63,574 nucleotides of DNA, from assembly GCA_009775365.1 (NCBI GenBank), contig VSPM01000005.1, forward strand, positions 1-63,574, given 5' to 3'. The position numbers and the translations under genes were made by a program. Each line of letters opens with the position of its first letter. Positions within the stretch are counted from its first letter, which is position 1. Positions 26,393 to 34,891 of this stretch are shown piece by piece. The notes beneath the pieces are model-generated. The model saw only the letters and a list, made by a program, of their open reading frames with translations, was not told the origin of the DNA and ran no database searches. Source of the DNA: Muribaculaceae bacterium (lineage in GTDB: Bacteria > Bacteroidota > Bacteroidia > Bacteroidales > Muribaculaceae).

Positions 26393-27256
26393 ATGAAAAC
26401 GATATTCATTATAGCCGGCGGCATCGCCGACCTTCCCGACCCTGAGCTTGAGGGCTCTACGCCGCTTGGAATCGCGGAGACGCCGTCACTCGACGCCCTC
26501 GCAAAATGCGGCTGCTGCGGGAGTCTGCTTGCCGTGGATGAGGAGGTGCCGCTCACTACGGCAAATGCTATACTCTCTCTTCTCGGCTATGACTTCTCAA
26601 GAGGTGTGCCCGATCCCATGGAACTGGAGGAGTTCGGGGCCACGGATGAACGTGTTGCCCCTGCATATGATGAACCCGGAAGAGAAAGCACCCTTCGCTA
26701 TTTTGTGGTGCCAAAATTTTCCGGCCACGGCGTGGTGATTTCCGCCATGGATTTTGTGAAGGGTATCGGAAAAATGGCTTTGCTTTCTCCATTGGAAGTG
26801 GAGGGGGCGACAGGCGACCTCGACTCTGACCTCAGGGCCAAGGCCGAAGCGGCGATTGCGGCCATAGAGGGGCATGAGTTTGTGTTGCTTCATATTGACG
26901 CAGCCGAGAGGCGCGGGCGCATGGGAGACCTGAAAGGGAAGATTGAGGCTATAGAGCGCATAGACCGCGATGTCATAAACCCGATTGCGGATTATGTGTG
27001 GAATGCAAAGGTGCAGATGAACATGGTTGTTGTCTCCGACCATATCACCTCATGGCGAATGGGGAGGCCGGTGAGGGGAGAGGTGCCTGCAGTGGTGTAT
27101 TTCAATGATGACCTTCCGTATGACACTCAGTCGTTTGACGAGGCAAGCGTTGTAGACGGGCCACTCGGCACGCCGCTCCCGGGCGACCTGATAAAGAAGC
27201 TCATCACGTTTGAACCTTATGTGGAAGACCCTAAAGAGGGAGCTATTGGAATCTGA
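26393..27256 (+). CDS. ApgM-like protein lacking metal ligands, probable pseudoenzyme
   Basis: The 287-aa product is related to the ApgM-family protein at 5633 (423 aa): the starts align (IIAGGIADLP with IILGDGMADEP), as do the (L/F)GYD motif and the VSDH motif. Compared residue by residue, D9 becomes G9, S56 becomes T56, D303 becomes E172, H307 becomes R176 and H357 becomes P226; only D216-H217 of the metal sites remain. It also lacks about 130 residues. Mutase or phosphatase catalysis of the usual type is therefore unlikely. The frame is intact with its own promoter, so it appears to be a retained protein of other function, perhaps a regulator or a binding protein. That role is inference. 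Confidence 0.8.
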   Translation: MKTIFIIAGGIADLPDPELEGSTPLGIAETPSLDALAKCGCCGSLLAVDEEVPLTTANAILSLLGYDFSRGVPDPMELEEFGATDERVAPAYDEPGRESTLRYFVVPKFSGHGVVISAMDFVKGIGKMALLSPLEVEGATGDLDSDLRAKAEAAIAAIEGHEFVLLHIDAAERRGRMGDLKGKIEAIERIDRDVINPIADYVWNAKVQMNMVVVSDHITSWRMGRPVRGEVPAVVYFNDDLPYDTQSFDEASVVDGPLGTPLPGDLIKKLITFEPYVEDPKEGAIGI

Positions 27257-27548
27257 AAAGAAAGAGAATTAAATCAGCGATTGAGTGGAAAAGAAAAAGG
27301 CTGACTCGCGTCAGCCCTGTTTCCTTCAATTAAAACAACAATAACAACTTTTTTTCAGAACGCTTATAGCAGTATATCGTATGAACTTTGTCTAAAGTCC
27401 GGGTTATCGATTTCTATCGGCAACCGGGTTATCAACCTGATTACGGTATTATAACATAGGGGGAGAAAGAATGGTTCACAAGAGTTGAAATTTTTTTGAA
27501 AAAATTTTTTCAAACAGATAAATCGGGACTGCCGGTGCTGTTTTCTTG
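27257..27548. other. Intergenic region between convergent genes
   Basis: It holds the terminator hairpin at 27299-27316 and a perfect 18-nt palindrome TTGAAAAAATTTTTTCAA (27496-27513) near the aroB stop, whose A and T tracts could also terminate transcription. No gene was recognised. Confidence 0.45.
27285..27320. terminator. Bidirectional hairpin terminator
   Basis: GGCTGAC TCGC GTCAGCC (27299-27316) is a perfect 7-bp stem. The minus strand continues into TTTTTCTTTT, and the plus strand into CTGTTTCC, so the minus direction is the stronger terminator. Confidence 0.75.
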
Positions 27549-29267
27549 TCACATCATGTCTCGATAGATCTCGAGGGCGGCCTCGATGTCGCTTTGTGAG
27601 GGTAGGCAGTCTATTTCCGGCTTGCCAGGGGCGAGCAGGAGCGTAAAGTTGGGATGCCCGGCTACTGCGTTCTTCTTGTCGCGGGCCATCAGGGCAATGA
27701 GTTCGGGGATGTCGTCGCAGGTGACTTTTATTCGCGGATATTCCGGTTTCAACACTTCGTTGGCATAGCGGTGCACCTCTTCAGAAGGCAGCCCTTTCAG
27801 GGTGTGGCTCAATATAAGCTCCACGAGAATGCCGTGGGCCACTGCCTCTCCATGAGCCAGAGGAGCATTGCGCGTGAACGACAGGCTCTCGAATGCATGG
27901 CCGGCTGTATGGCCGAAGTTCAAGACTTTGCGCAGCCCTTTCTCCAAGGGATCTTGCTCCACGATTTCCTCTTTGATTTCAACGCAGCGCTTCATCGCTT
28001 CTTCCAGTAGCCCGGAGTCGGACAGGACATCTGCCACATGTATTAGCCTGTGGTAAAGGGCGGCATCTGCTATCAGCCCGGTCTTCAGCATCTCCGCATA
28101 CCCCGACAAGATCTCACGCCGAGAGAGTGTGGAGAGCGGGAGTGAAGATATTACCACCTCCGAGGGGTGATGAAACGCTCCGATTTCGTTTTTCAATCCG
28201 TTGAAATTGAAGCCTGTTTTCCCGCCGGTGGCGGCATCTACGGCTCCAAGCAGTGTTGTCGGCAGATTCACAACGCGTATGCCGCGCTTGAATGTGGCGG
28301 CCGCGAACCCGCCTATGTCTGTTATCAGCCCGCCCCCTACGTTGACAATCACGCTTTGACGTGTTGCCCCGCCGCTTTCAAGGGCATTCCATATTTTTAC
28401 GACCGACTCAAGATTTTTATGGTCTTCACCGGGGGCTATCACAACCTTGTCTGCATCCTTCAGCGAGCGGCAGTCGTTAAGCAAGGGAACCACACAGGCA
28501 TCCACGTTTGAGTCTGTCACCAGAGTGACGGAGGCCGGTCGCAGCGAGGCCACCGCACAGTCAAGCCTTCCTGCAAGTGTGGGGGGCATGTTGCGTTCAA
28601 GCCAATCGGCAAAAGCGTCCATTGAAGGAAAAATCAGGTCGGCTCCCTCCTTCACAAATTCCTCGCGAGGTATCGGCCCTGTTGTCACCGCCACCGTGAA
28701 ACAGCCGGCGGCTTTCCCGGCGCGGACACCGAGGGGAGCATTCTCCACAACTATCGCTTCCTTTGGCGACACGCCGGCTTTGCCGGCGCCAATCAGGTAA
28801 GGCTCAGGGTCCGGCTTGCCATGCTTCACATCGTGGGCTGTGACTCGAAGATTTGCCGGAAACGCCCCCGGATAGTCATTGTCGAGGCTATTGAGAAGGC
28901 TGCTTTGTGCAGACCCGGTGACAAGCACTCTTGTAATCCCGCTTTTCATAAAGGCCCGCAGCATCCTGTCGGCGCCGGGGATAGGCTCCTTTTTCCCGGA
29001 AGCCACAAAAAGTTCGGCTTTGCGGGCATAAAGGTCGCGGCGCTCCTGCTCTGAAGCCGGGCGATTAAGCTCTCTCCGGAAAATCAGGTCTATGGTTGCG
29101 CCTCCGGTCATTCCCTCGTATAAGAAAAATTCATCGGGGTCGGTTGTTATCCCCTGTTCTGCAAGCATTTTATGCCAGGCTCTGGCATGGTGGGGCATAG
29201 AGTCGTAAAGCACGCCGTCCATGTCGATAAGGGCGGCGCGTATGTTTTTGGGGAAATCAGTGTTCAT
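27549..29267 (-). CDS. aroB: HAD hydrolase / 3-dehydroquinate synthase fusion
   Basis: Two complete domains in one frame. Residues about 1-215 form a HAD phosphatase of the beta-phosphoglucomutase type: ALIDMDGVLYDSMPHHA (nucleophile and general acid Asp), VTGS, and KHGKPDPEPYL. Residues about 228-572 are AroB, which converts DAHP to 3-dehydroquinate in the shikimate pathway: PGEDHKN, NVGGGLITDIGGFAAATFKRG, PTTLLGAVDAATGGKTGFN, and the metal-ligand motifs LNFGHTAGHAFES and HGEAVAHGI. Both active sites look intact. What the HAD half dephosphorylates is unknown; it could act on a sugar phosphate linked to the pathway (inference). The AsmA-like gene ends 3 nt upstream. Confidence 0.93.
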   Translation of the reverse strand: MNTDFPKNIRAALIDMDGVLYDSMPHHARAWHKMLAEQGITTDPDEFFLYEGMTGGATIDLIFRRELNRPASEQERRDLYARKAELFVASGKKEPIPGADRMLRAFMKSGITRVLVTGSAQSSLLNSLDNDYPGAFPANLRVTAHDVKHGKPDPEPYLIGAGKAGVSPKEAIVVENAPLGVRAGKAAGCFTVAVTTGPIPREEFVKEGADLIFPSMDAFADWLERNMPPTLAGRLDCAVASLRPASVTLVTDSNVDACVVPLLNDCRSLKDADKVVIAPGEDHKNLESVVKIWNALESGGATRQSVIVNVGGGLITDIGGFAAATFKRGIRVVNLPTTLLGAVDAATGGKTGFNFNGLKNEIGAFHHPSEVVISSLPLSTLSRREILSGYAEMLKTGLIADAALYHRLIHVADVLSDSGLLEEAMKRCVEIKEEIVEQDPLEKGLRKVLNFGHTAGHAFESLSFTRNAPLAHGEAVAHGILVELILSHTLKGLPSEEVHRYANEVLKPEYPRIKVTCDDIPELIALMARDKKNAVAGHPNFTLLLAPGKPEIDCLPSQSDIEAALEIYRDMM

Positions 29268-29269
29268 GT

Positions 29270-32200
29270 CTATTCAACGTCCGACATGTAAGAATGATTG
29301 TTCAGGTGGTCATATTTTGCGGCGTTTTCAATGAACAGTAGCCAGCCGTATTTCAGTTGGCGCATGATGTTGACGTCTGCCGTAGATTCAAGTGGAGATG
29401 ATATTTCGCGCTCGCGGCCATCTTTCACCCCCGACCCTCCGAAGCGTATGCCGGGATGGTGGTAGTTGCCTACGATGTTGATTCCGAACGGGAGGTGAAA
29501 CGGGTTGTTCACAAGGCCGAGATGATAATACATCTCCCCTTCGAGATTGTTAACTCCGGCCACAAGCAGCTCGTAGCCTCCGCATTTGATTGTGAACGGG
29601 TCAACCTGCAAAAGATTGTCGTGGAACGAGCCGTGAATCTTGAGCGACGGAACTGCCAGTGGGTTGTCACCCTTTATCAGCATCAGATGGGTTATCCCGG
29701 CAATTTTCCCTTCACGCTTAAATTCTATGTCCTCCCCATCGATATTGACGTCTCCCTTCATCGACTCTACGTTTAGAAACATGTCGGGAAACATCAGGAA
29801 CTTGCCGTCGGCTTCAGCCGAGACAGAACCTGAAAGATTGGCCAGTTGTGGATTCTCCTCCGAGAGGGAGGGGAATTGCGTCAGGAAATCCCGGAATTCA
29901 AAATTTTTGACGTCGGCGTGGAGCTGCATGAAGATGTCGTTGAGGTCGGCGGTTGAATATGTCCAGTCAACGATAGCAGTGCAATACGGCGCCCCGACAG
30001 TGAGATTGTGGAGAGTGGCGACTCCGTTGTCGATTATTATCTGTGTAGAGAGCGGAGAGAATTCCCAGTCCATATATTTTGCACTTTCAGAGCGAAGCCG
30101 GATGTCGGCCGCAAGATTGCGGGGAATGAGAATGCAAAGAGAGTCGGCGGCGGTGTATGCCCCTGGTTTCGGCGCCTCATATACAGCGGGTTTTCCTGTA
30201 GCTTTCTCTTGACCGCGATAATAGGCTCCGGACAGTTTGTTGATGTCTACGCAATCTAAGTCAGCATCAAGAGAGACAACGAGCAAAGCGGGGGAAGGCG
30301 ATGTTAGAAATTCTCGCACCCCTTTCACGCTGCCCGAAATTGAGGCTGAAGTGGAGCCGGTCTTTATGCGCAGGCTCTCGATATATACGGAGTCAAGATT
30401 TGTGGAGGCGTGGAGGTCTGAAAATGAATTTTGCGCGTCGTATGAATCGGAGATTAATGTGCCGCTTTTTGCCTCAATGTCGGCTTTGATGTTTGCCAGC
30501 GAGAGTATGTCGGGCAGTATTCCCGACAGCGATGGCGACAGGTAAAGAGGGGTGTGCGGGGTGCGCGACATGATGATGGAGTCTTCACTTGAAGATGCTT
30601 CCTGCCCAAAAGATTTCGTGGGCGCCGACCATGGCGTGTGGCGCATGGAGGCGTTGAGGGCGAGCAACACTCCCTGTGAAGAGAAATGCAGGCCGGGAGA
30701 TGTTGTCGCCAGGCTATCGGCAATGAGCGTGGCCTTGCCGCCTACAGATGGGTTTGAATGTTTCCCTGCAGCATATATTCGGGCGTTGATAGAGGCATTG
30801 TGCAGCGACGTGTCGACAGAGTCTCCCGTGCTGATATTGCCGTGGCCGGCTGATGCCGTCAGCGACAGGTTCGCAGAAGAGAGAGACGATGCGGATATTT
30901 CAGGCAGATGTGAGGCCAGGTTCACAGAGAGGTCTGAGAGGCGGGCTGAGAGCTTGCTTGCGGCGTCGGCAAGATAGAACGATGCAATTCTGTATTCACC
31001 TTTCACATTGACATCCTTAATGGATTTAGCGTTTATTTCGTTGAGCGGATTCTTGTTGATTAAGGAAAGGCGGCAGCTTACATGAGTGGTTCCGTCAAGA
31101 TTTCCGGCAATCTTCACAGACTTTGATGGAATAAAGGCAGTTGATGCCTTTTTTAAGTTGGCTTTACAGCTGATGTCGGCATTGATAATGGGGTCGCCGG
31201 AGAATAGTTCTGTGGCTTTGGCAGAAAGTGAGAGTTCCGCCCCGTCGGCGACAAGCCGGCATCTTTCTACATTCAGCAGGCTTGCCAGGGGGGTGCACGG
31301 ATCTATGTTGAGAATAGCTTTCAAGGCAATGCCGGATATTTCGAGAGGTTTGGAACCTCCGAGCGGCAGTGTCAGTTCCCCTTCGGGCACTTCGGCACGG
31401 AGCGAGAATGCAGGAATGTCCGGACGGGTGTTGCTCCCGGAGAAATTGTCGAGGGCGTATGGCGCTGAGAGTATGAAGTTTGCTGACAAAGGCAGATGCC
31501 CTTCAAAATCGGAGAAATTGTTGATTTTATCTGTTAAATTCTCAGGGATATATTTCAGGAGGTTGGAAATGTCCGGAGTGTTGATGTCTACAGCAAGGCG
31601 TCGGATAGACGGAAGAGATTTGCCGTCTTGTTCTGCCTGCATTTCCATGTCGGCAACAGAATGCAGTCCCGGAAGGTCGAGAGAATAATCTGAGAGCCTT
31701 ATGGAAAGCGGGTCGAAGTCCAGGCCGATGATGCCGTTCATGGCCAGCGGAATGTCTCCCGGCAGCGAGTAGCCGGAGAAGGAGCCTCCGGCGTTTGCCG
31801 CGATTTTCACGCGATAGGTGTCGGCTGAGCCTTTGTCAGGCTGACGGGCAATGAGAGCATCGGTTATATTTACGGCGACATCGCAGGGTGCCGAGGCATT
31901 GAAATAGTCAACGGTTATAGGGCGGCCTATGACTATGGTGTCGGCCGATATGCGAGGCATCTTCTTTATTTTAAATGAAGAAGGGATTATGCTGAAATTG
32001 TTTATATTGTTGTTGAAAGCCACGAGATTTACGGTCGGATTCGCTATCCTTACGCCGGAGAGGCCGATTTCCCCTTTGATTGCTTTGAGGATGTTGACAG
32101 AGGCAGACACTCTCCCAGTGGAGGCAAGGGACGATGCGTTTTCGGGAAGCCGGGAGCTAATGGAGTCGGGGAGGCTGTCAAGAGTGCGCGACACTATTCT

Positions 32201-32473
32201 CACCGAGTCAGCACTTATGCAAAGCCTCGGGAATGTAGACCATAAGGTATAGTCAACGTTTGATGCCTTGACATTGGCATAGAGATACTTGCTGCCCTCT
32301 TTATTTACGAGCCGCGTGAGTCGCTCCGGTGTGAGATATATGGTTATTCCAGCCAAGGCTAAAACCGGGAGAATCAGTAGGTGGCCAATGCAGCAGGCTG
32401 AGATAATCGCAATGTTGCGTAATGTATGTGAAGACCTTTTTGTTTTGTTAGAATTGCTTGTAGTGTTTTTCAT
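29270..32473 (-). CDS. AsmA-family large envelope protein
   Basis: A very large protein with one N-terminal transmembrane helix (about residues 19-45 of this start, IAIISACCIGHLLILPVLALAG) followed by about 1,000 residues of beta-rich periplasmic sequence with AsmA/TamB-like repeats (for example ITIYLTPERLTRLVNKEGSKYL). AsmA-like proteins are thought to bridge or transport lipids between inner and outer membranes. I chose the ATG at 32473 (MKNTTSNSNKTKR) over one 12 codons earlier because it gives a normal positively charged n-region. It lies directly upstream of the HAD-AroB gene in the same orientation, probably cotranscribed. Confidence 0.85.
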   Translation of the reverse strand: MKNTTSNSNKTKRSSHTLRNIAIISACCIGHLLILPVLALAGITIYLTPERLTRLVNKEGSKYLYANVKASNVDYTLWSTFPRLCISADSVRIVSRTLDSLPDSISSRLPENASSLASTGRVSASVNILKAIKGEIGLSGVRIANPTVNLVAFNNNINNFSIIPSSFKIKKMPRISADTIVIGRPITVDYFNASAPCDVAVNITDALIARQPDKGSADTYRVKIAANAGGSFSGYSLPGDIPLAMNGIIGLDFDPLSIRLSDYSLDLPGLHSVADMEMQAEQDGKSLPSIRRLAVDINTPDISNLLKYIPENLTDKINNFSDFEGHLPLSANFILSAPYALDNFSGSNTRPDIPAFSLRAEVPEGELTLPLGGSKPLEISGIALKAILNIDPCTPLASLLNVERCRLVADGAELSLSAKATELFSGDPIINADISCKANLKKASTAFIPSKSVKIAGNLDGTTHVSCRLSLINKNPLNEINAKSIKDVNVKGEYRIASFYLADAASKLSARLSDLSVNLASHLPEISASSLSSANLSLTASAGHGNISTGDSVDTSLHNASINARIYAAGKHSNPSVGGKATLIADSLATTSPGLHFSSQGVLLALNASMRHTPWSAPTKSFGQEASSSEDSIIMSRTPHTPLYLSPSLSGILPDILSLANIKADIEAKSGTLISDSYDAQNSFSDLHASTNLDSVYIESLRIKTGSTSASISGSVKGVREFLTSPSPALLVVSLDADLDCVDINKLSGAYYRGQEKATGKPAVYEAPKPGAYTAADSLCILIPRNLAADIRLRSESAKYMDWEFSPLSTQIIIDNGVATLHNLTVGAPYCTAIVDWTYSTADLNDIFMQLHADVKNFEFRDFLTQFPSLSEENPQLANLSGSVSAEADGKFLMFPDMFLNVESMKGDVNIDGEDIEFKREGKIAGITHLMLIKGDNPLAVPSLKIHGSFHDNLLQVDPFTIKCGGYELLVAGVNNLEGEMYYHLGLVNNPFHLPFGINIVGNYHHPGIRFGGSGVKDGREREISSPLESTADVNIMRQLKYGWLLFIENAAKYDHLNNHSYMSDVE

Positions 32474-32627
32474 AAGAGCAAAATTTAAAGTGATAAAATA
32501 CTGTTTCAATTTTATCGCAAAAGTGTTTTTTCCACAGCAGCGGTTTCGGTAGCCGGTTGTGAAATAATAACGCCCGCCGGCTCCTAAAAGTTAGGCAAAA
32601 TCCTTTGCGATTGCTAGTTTGCCGATT

Positions 32628-32664
32628 TTGCGGTTCGCGAATCGCAAATAAATTATTAAATTTG
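32628..32664 (+). promoter_or_regulatory. Palindrome and -7 element upstream of the phosphatase gene
   Basis: TTGCGGTTCG / CGAATCGCAA (32628-32647) is a 20-bp palindrome with a single G-T pair. It is followed by TAAATTTG (32657-32664), an exact -7 element. The palindrome overlaps the expected -33 position and could be an operator. Transcription would begin at or next to the ATG at 32669. Confidence 0.5.
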
Positions 32665-32668
32665 CATC

Positions 32669-33193
32669 ATGATGAACAGAGAAATACCGCAGGTTGCAAA
32701 AGACCTTTCCGGCAAGGATAAAGTGAGAGTGTTGTTTGTGTGTCTGGGCAACATATGTCGTTCGCCGGCAGCCGAGGGCGTTATGCGCAGCATGGCAGAG
32801 GAAAGAGGCGAGGCCGGCCGTTATTCTATTGATTCCGCCGGTCTTTACGGAGGCCATGCCGGCGAGTTGCCCGACAGCCGCATGAGAGTTCACGCATATC
32901 AGAGAGGGTATAGGCTTGACCACAGGAGCCGCCCTGTAAGGGTGTCGGATTTTGACGACTTTGACTTGGTTGTGGCGATGGACCACAGCAACTATGACCG
33001 TTTGCGCGGCTTTGCCCCTACTGTAGAGACGGAACGGAAAGTCGTGAAAATGATAGATTTTGTGAGGGGGTTCCCTCAATTTGACTGTGTGCCCGACCCT
33101 TATTACGATGGCGCGGAAGGATTTGAGAATGTGCTTGACCTTCTTGAAGACGGATGCGCATGTATGCTCGATGTGTTGGACGGCAGGCATTAG
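32669..33193 (+). CDS. Low-molecular-weight protein tyrosine phosphatase
   Basis: A cytoplasmic phosphotyrosine phosphatase with the P-loop VCLGNICRSPAAEG (catalytic Cys25, Arg31) and the general-acid loop VPDPYYDGAEGF. The family often acts on Wzc-type kinases or sugar-phosphate signalling, but the capsule genes here lack a tyrosine kinase. The start is uncertain: ATG at 32669 or 32672 adds about 18 residues before the usual family start, and the promoter -7 box lies just 4 nt upstream, so the mRNA would be leaderless. A GTG at 32723 (VRVLFVCLGN) is the alternative and gives a family-typical N-terminus. Confidence 0.9.
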   Translation: MMNREIPQVAKDLSGKDKVRVLFVCLGNICRSPAAEGVMRSMAEERGEAGRYSIDSAGLYGGHAGELPDSRMRVHAYQRGYRLDHRSRPVRVSDFDDFDLVVAMDHSNYDRLRGFAPTVETERKVVKMIDFVRGFPQFDCVPDPYYDGAEGFENVLDLLEDGCACMLDVLDGRH

Positions 33194-33272
33194 TGGAATT
33201 TCCGGGCAGTTGTGAGGTGGGGTATTAAACCTTATGGCATAACCGGAGTCAAATAATAAAGAGAATATCTGT

Positions 33273-33629
33273 ATGAAAAAGATAATGATTGCATTGCTCG
33301 GCATAGCGGGCATGGTAGCAGGCGCATATGCGTCAGACAAGCCATCTTTCCCCGGAGGCGAAAAGGCATTGAAAGACTATATTTCAACAAATCTCAAATA
33401 TCCTGCGCCTGCAAAGGCAAACGGAGTGGAGGGAGTTGTGAATGTAGGGTTCATCGTCAAGGCTGACGGGTCGATAGGCTCGATTAAAATAATAAGGATG
33501 GTAGACCCCGACCTCGAGCAAGAGGCAATCAGGCTCGTTAAGGATATGCCGGCCTGGACTCCCGCAGATAAAGACGGGGCTCCCGTAGACGCTCCGGCAG
33601 AGGTGTCGGTGCCGTTTGTGCTTGAATAA
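33273..33629 (+). CDS. Small secreted TonB C-terminal-domain protein
   Basis: A 118-aa protein: signal peptide (MKKIMIALLGIAGMVAGAYA), then a single TonB_C domain (about 28-118) with FPGGEKALKDYIS, NLKYPAPAKANGVEGVVNVGF and MPAWTPADKDG, as in Bacteroidetes energy-transducer families. It lacks the inner-membrane anchor and the proline-rich rod of true TonB, so it probably works as a soluble periplasmic binding module rather than an energy transducer. It ends before a large bidirectional terminator. Confidence 0.88.
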   Translation: MKKIMIALLGIAGMVAGAYASDKPSFPGGEKALKDYISTNLKYPAPAKANGVEGVVNVGFIVKADGSIGSIKIIRMVDPDLEQEAIRLVKDMPAWTPADKDGAPVDAPAEVSVPFVLE

Positions 33630-33663
33630 ATTTTGTGATTGGATAAAGGGGATTCTGAGAAGG

Positions 33664-33721
33664 AATCCCTGATAAAAAAATACGCATACATCGATGTATG
33701 CGTATTTTTTTATCAGGGATT
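33664..33721. terminator. Perfect 58-nt palindrome, bidirectional terminator
   Basis: Each 29-nt arm is exactly complementary to the other with no loop spacer, centred between 33692 and 33693 (ATCGAT). The arms carry runs of seven A or T (33673-33679 and mirror), giving a terminator for both convergent genes. Such long perfect symmetry is unusual even for a terminator. Confidence 0.88.
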
Positions 33722-33729
33722 GTATGGGC

Positions 33730-34632
33730 TTATTTTACTTTCAATTCTGTGACTTTTCTTGTATTGTCTTTTGCCTCATCGGAGGGAGCTACCGAGGCTT
33801 TCATCGTGAAGACCACTGCATCTGCAGGCTTCATGCCGAGCTGCTGGCATCTCTGTCCGAACAATGCCTGTGCGGATGTCACGAATTTGCCGGTTTCTCC
33901 TGTCTTCAGGGCTGTGAGTGCGTCGTTGAGAGGAGCCATGATATTGCGTGCGCCTACTTTCCCTCTTGAAGGAAGCGGGGCCTCTATCTCCTTGCCGCCG
34001 GCATTGGAAAGCTTGATTTCCATCACAACATTGTCGCCTGTCTTTATCTTGGCACTGTCGTTCTTGGCAGTCACCTCGCCATAAAGCACTTCAGAGATTT
34101 TTGCAAGCTTAAGCTTGGCGGCCTCTTGAGTTAGAGCGGCGTCGGCGGCTTCCTTGTCGCGTTTCTCTTTCTGTTCGTTGAATGAGCCCATGATTCGGTA
34201 GAACTCTTTCTGCATTTCGCGAGCGTCTTGCACAGAGTCGGCGGAGATGGCGTCGGATAGGCTCTCTACAAAGACTTTCTTGTTGAGTTGCACGTCGTAT
34301 TCATCCTTGAACTGCTGCATGTTCATGGCCATTTGCATTCCGAGGAACAAGCCCCTGTTGTAAGCCTCGTCGTTGGCCTTTGCTGCGTTAAGTCCGGCCT
34401 GCACGCCCTGCACGTAAGCCTTCTTTGCCTGGTCGGTGTCGAGAGTTGTGTCGCGTTCGGCTTCGCGCTGATATTCGGCGCCTCTCATTTGGCCGAAATA
34501 GTAGATAAGAGAGTCGGCTGCAGTGGCGTTAGGTATGTCGGCAAGAGATTTGCCACCTTTTTCGCTTGCGCCCTGGCAGGCCGCAAGCATGAGAGCGGCC
34601 CCCGCAATTGAAAGATAAGATTTGATTTTCAT
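33730..34632 (-). CDS. FKBP-like lipoprotein with FKBP_N domain
   Basis: The start is set at 34632, where MKIKSYLSIAGAALMLAACQG forms a lipoprotein signal with lipobox LAAC; the open frame extends upstream but without signal features. The FKBP_N dimerisation-type domain follows (SLIYYFGQMRG, AYVQGVQAGLNAAKAND, GLFLGMQMAMNM), then a charged helix (about 130-175). The C-terminal domain (ISEVLYGEVTAKNDSAKIKTGD onward) has FKBP topology but lacks the canonical VFDSS and PGWTEG motifs of its neighbours, so isomerase activity is doubtful. It probably acts as an envelope chaperone. Confidence 0.82.
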   Translation of the reverse strand: MKIKSYLSIAGAALMLAACQGASEKGGKSLADIPNATAADSLIYYFGQMRGAEYQREAERDTTLDTDQAKKAYVQGVQAGLNAAKANDEAYNRGLFLGMQMAMNMQQFKDEYDVQLNKKVFVESLSDAISADSVQDAREMQKEFYRIMGSFNEQKEKRDKEAADAALTQEAAKLKLAKISEVLYGEVTAKNDSAKIKTGDNVVMEIKLSNAGGKEIEAPLPSRGKVGARNIMAPLNDALTALKTGETGKFVTSAQALFGQRCQQLGMKPADAVVFTMKASVAPSDEAKDNTRKVTELKVK

Positions 34633-34687
34633 ATTTATTATGAATGTTGAGCCTTTACACAGGCTTGCTGATTTCCGTATGAGCCGC

Positions 34688-34891
34688 TTAGTTTGCAGAG
34701 GAGTCGGCAGGAGCCGGCGTAGAGTCGGTGGCAACCCATGTGGTGTCGGTGATGACCACTTCCACAGTGTCGCCCGTCGGCTCCATGTTCTCAGTCGTGC
34801 GTCCCTTGCAGGCCGATAGAGCAAGCAATAAAGCCACGCCCGCCAGCAATACTGTCGGGCGCAGGTTAATATTTTTAGCGTTCACGTTCAC
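34688..34891 (-). CDS. Small lipoprotein in the FKBP operon
   Basis: A 67-aa protein with a clear lipoprotein signal (VLLAGVALLLALSAC, Cys28) followed by a short acidic and Thr/Pro-rich tail (EPTGDTVEVVITDTTWVATD). Its start overlaps the stop of the upstream FKBP gene by 4 nt (ATGA), implying translational coupling. It has no known family. It may be an accessory subunit or surface anchor of the FKBP lipoproteins (inference). Confidence 0.72.
   Translation of the reverse strand: MNVNAKNINLRPTVLLAGVALLLALSACKGRTTENMEPTGDTVEVVITDTTWVATDSTPAPADSSAN

Noticed and set aside
26597..27043. Antisense frame in the second ApgM-like gene
   Set aside because: The sense frame shows clear family similarity; the antisense frame has none.
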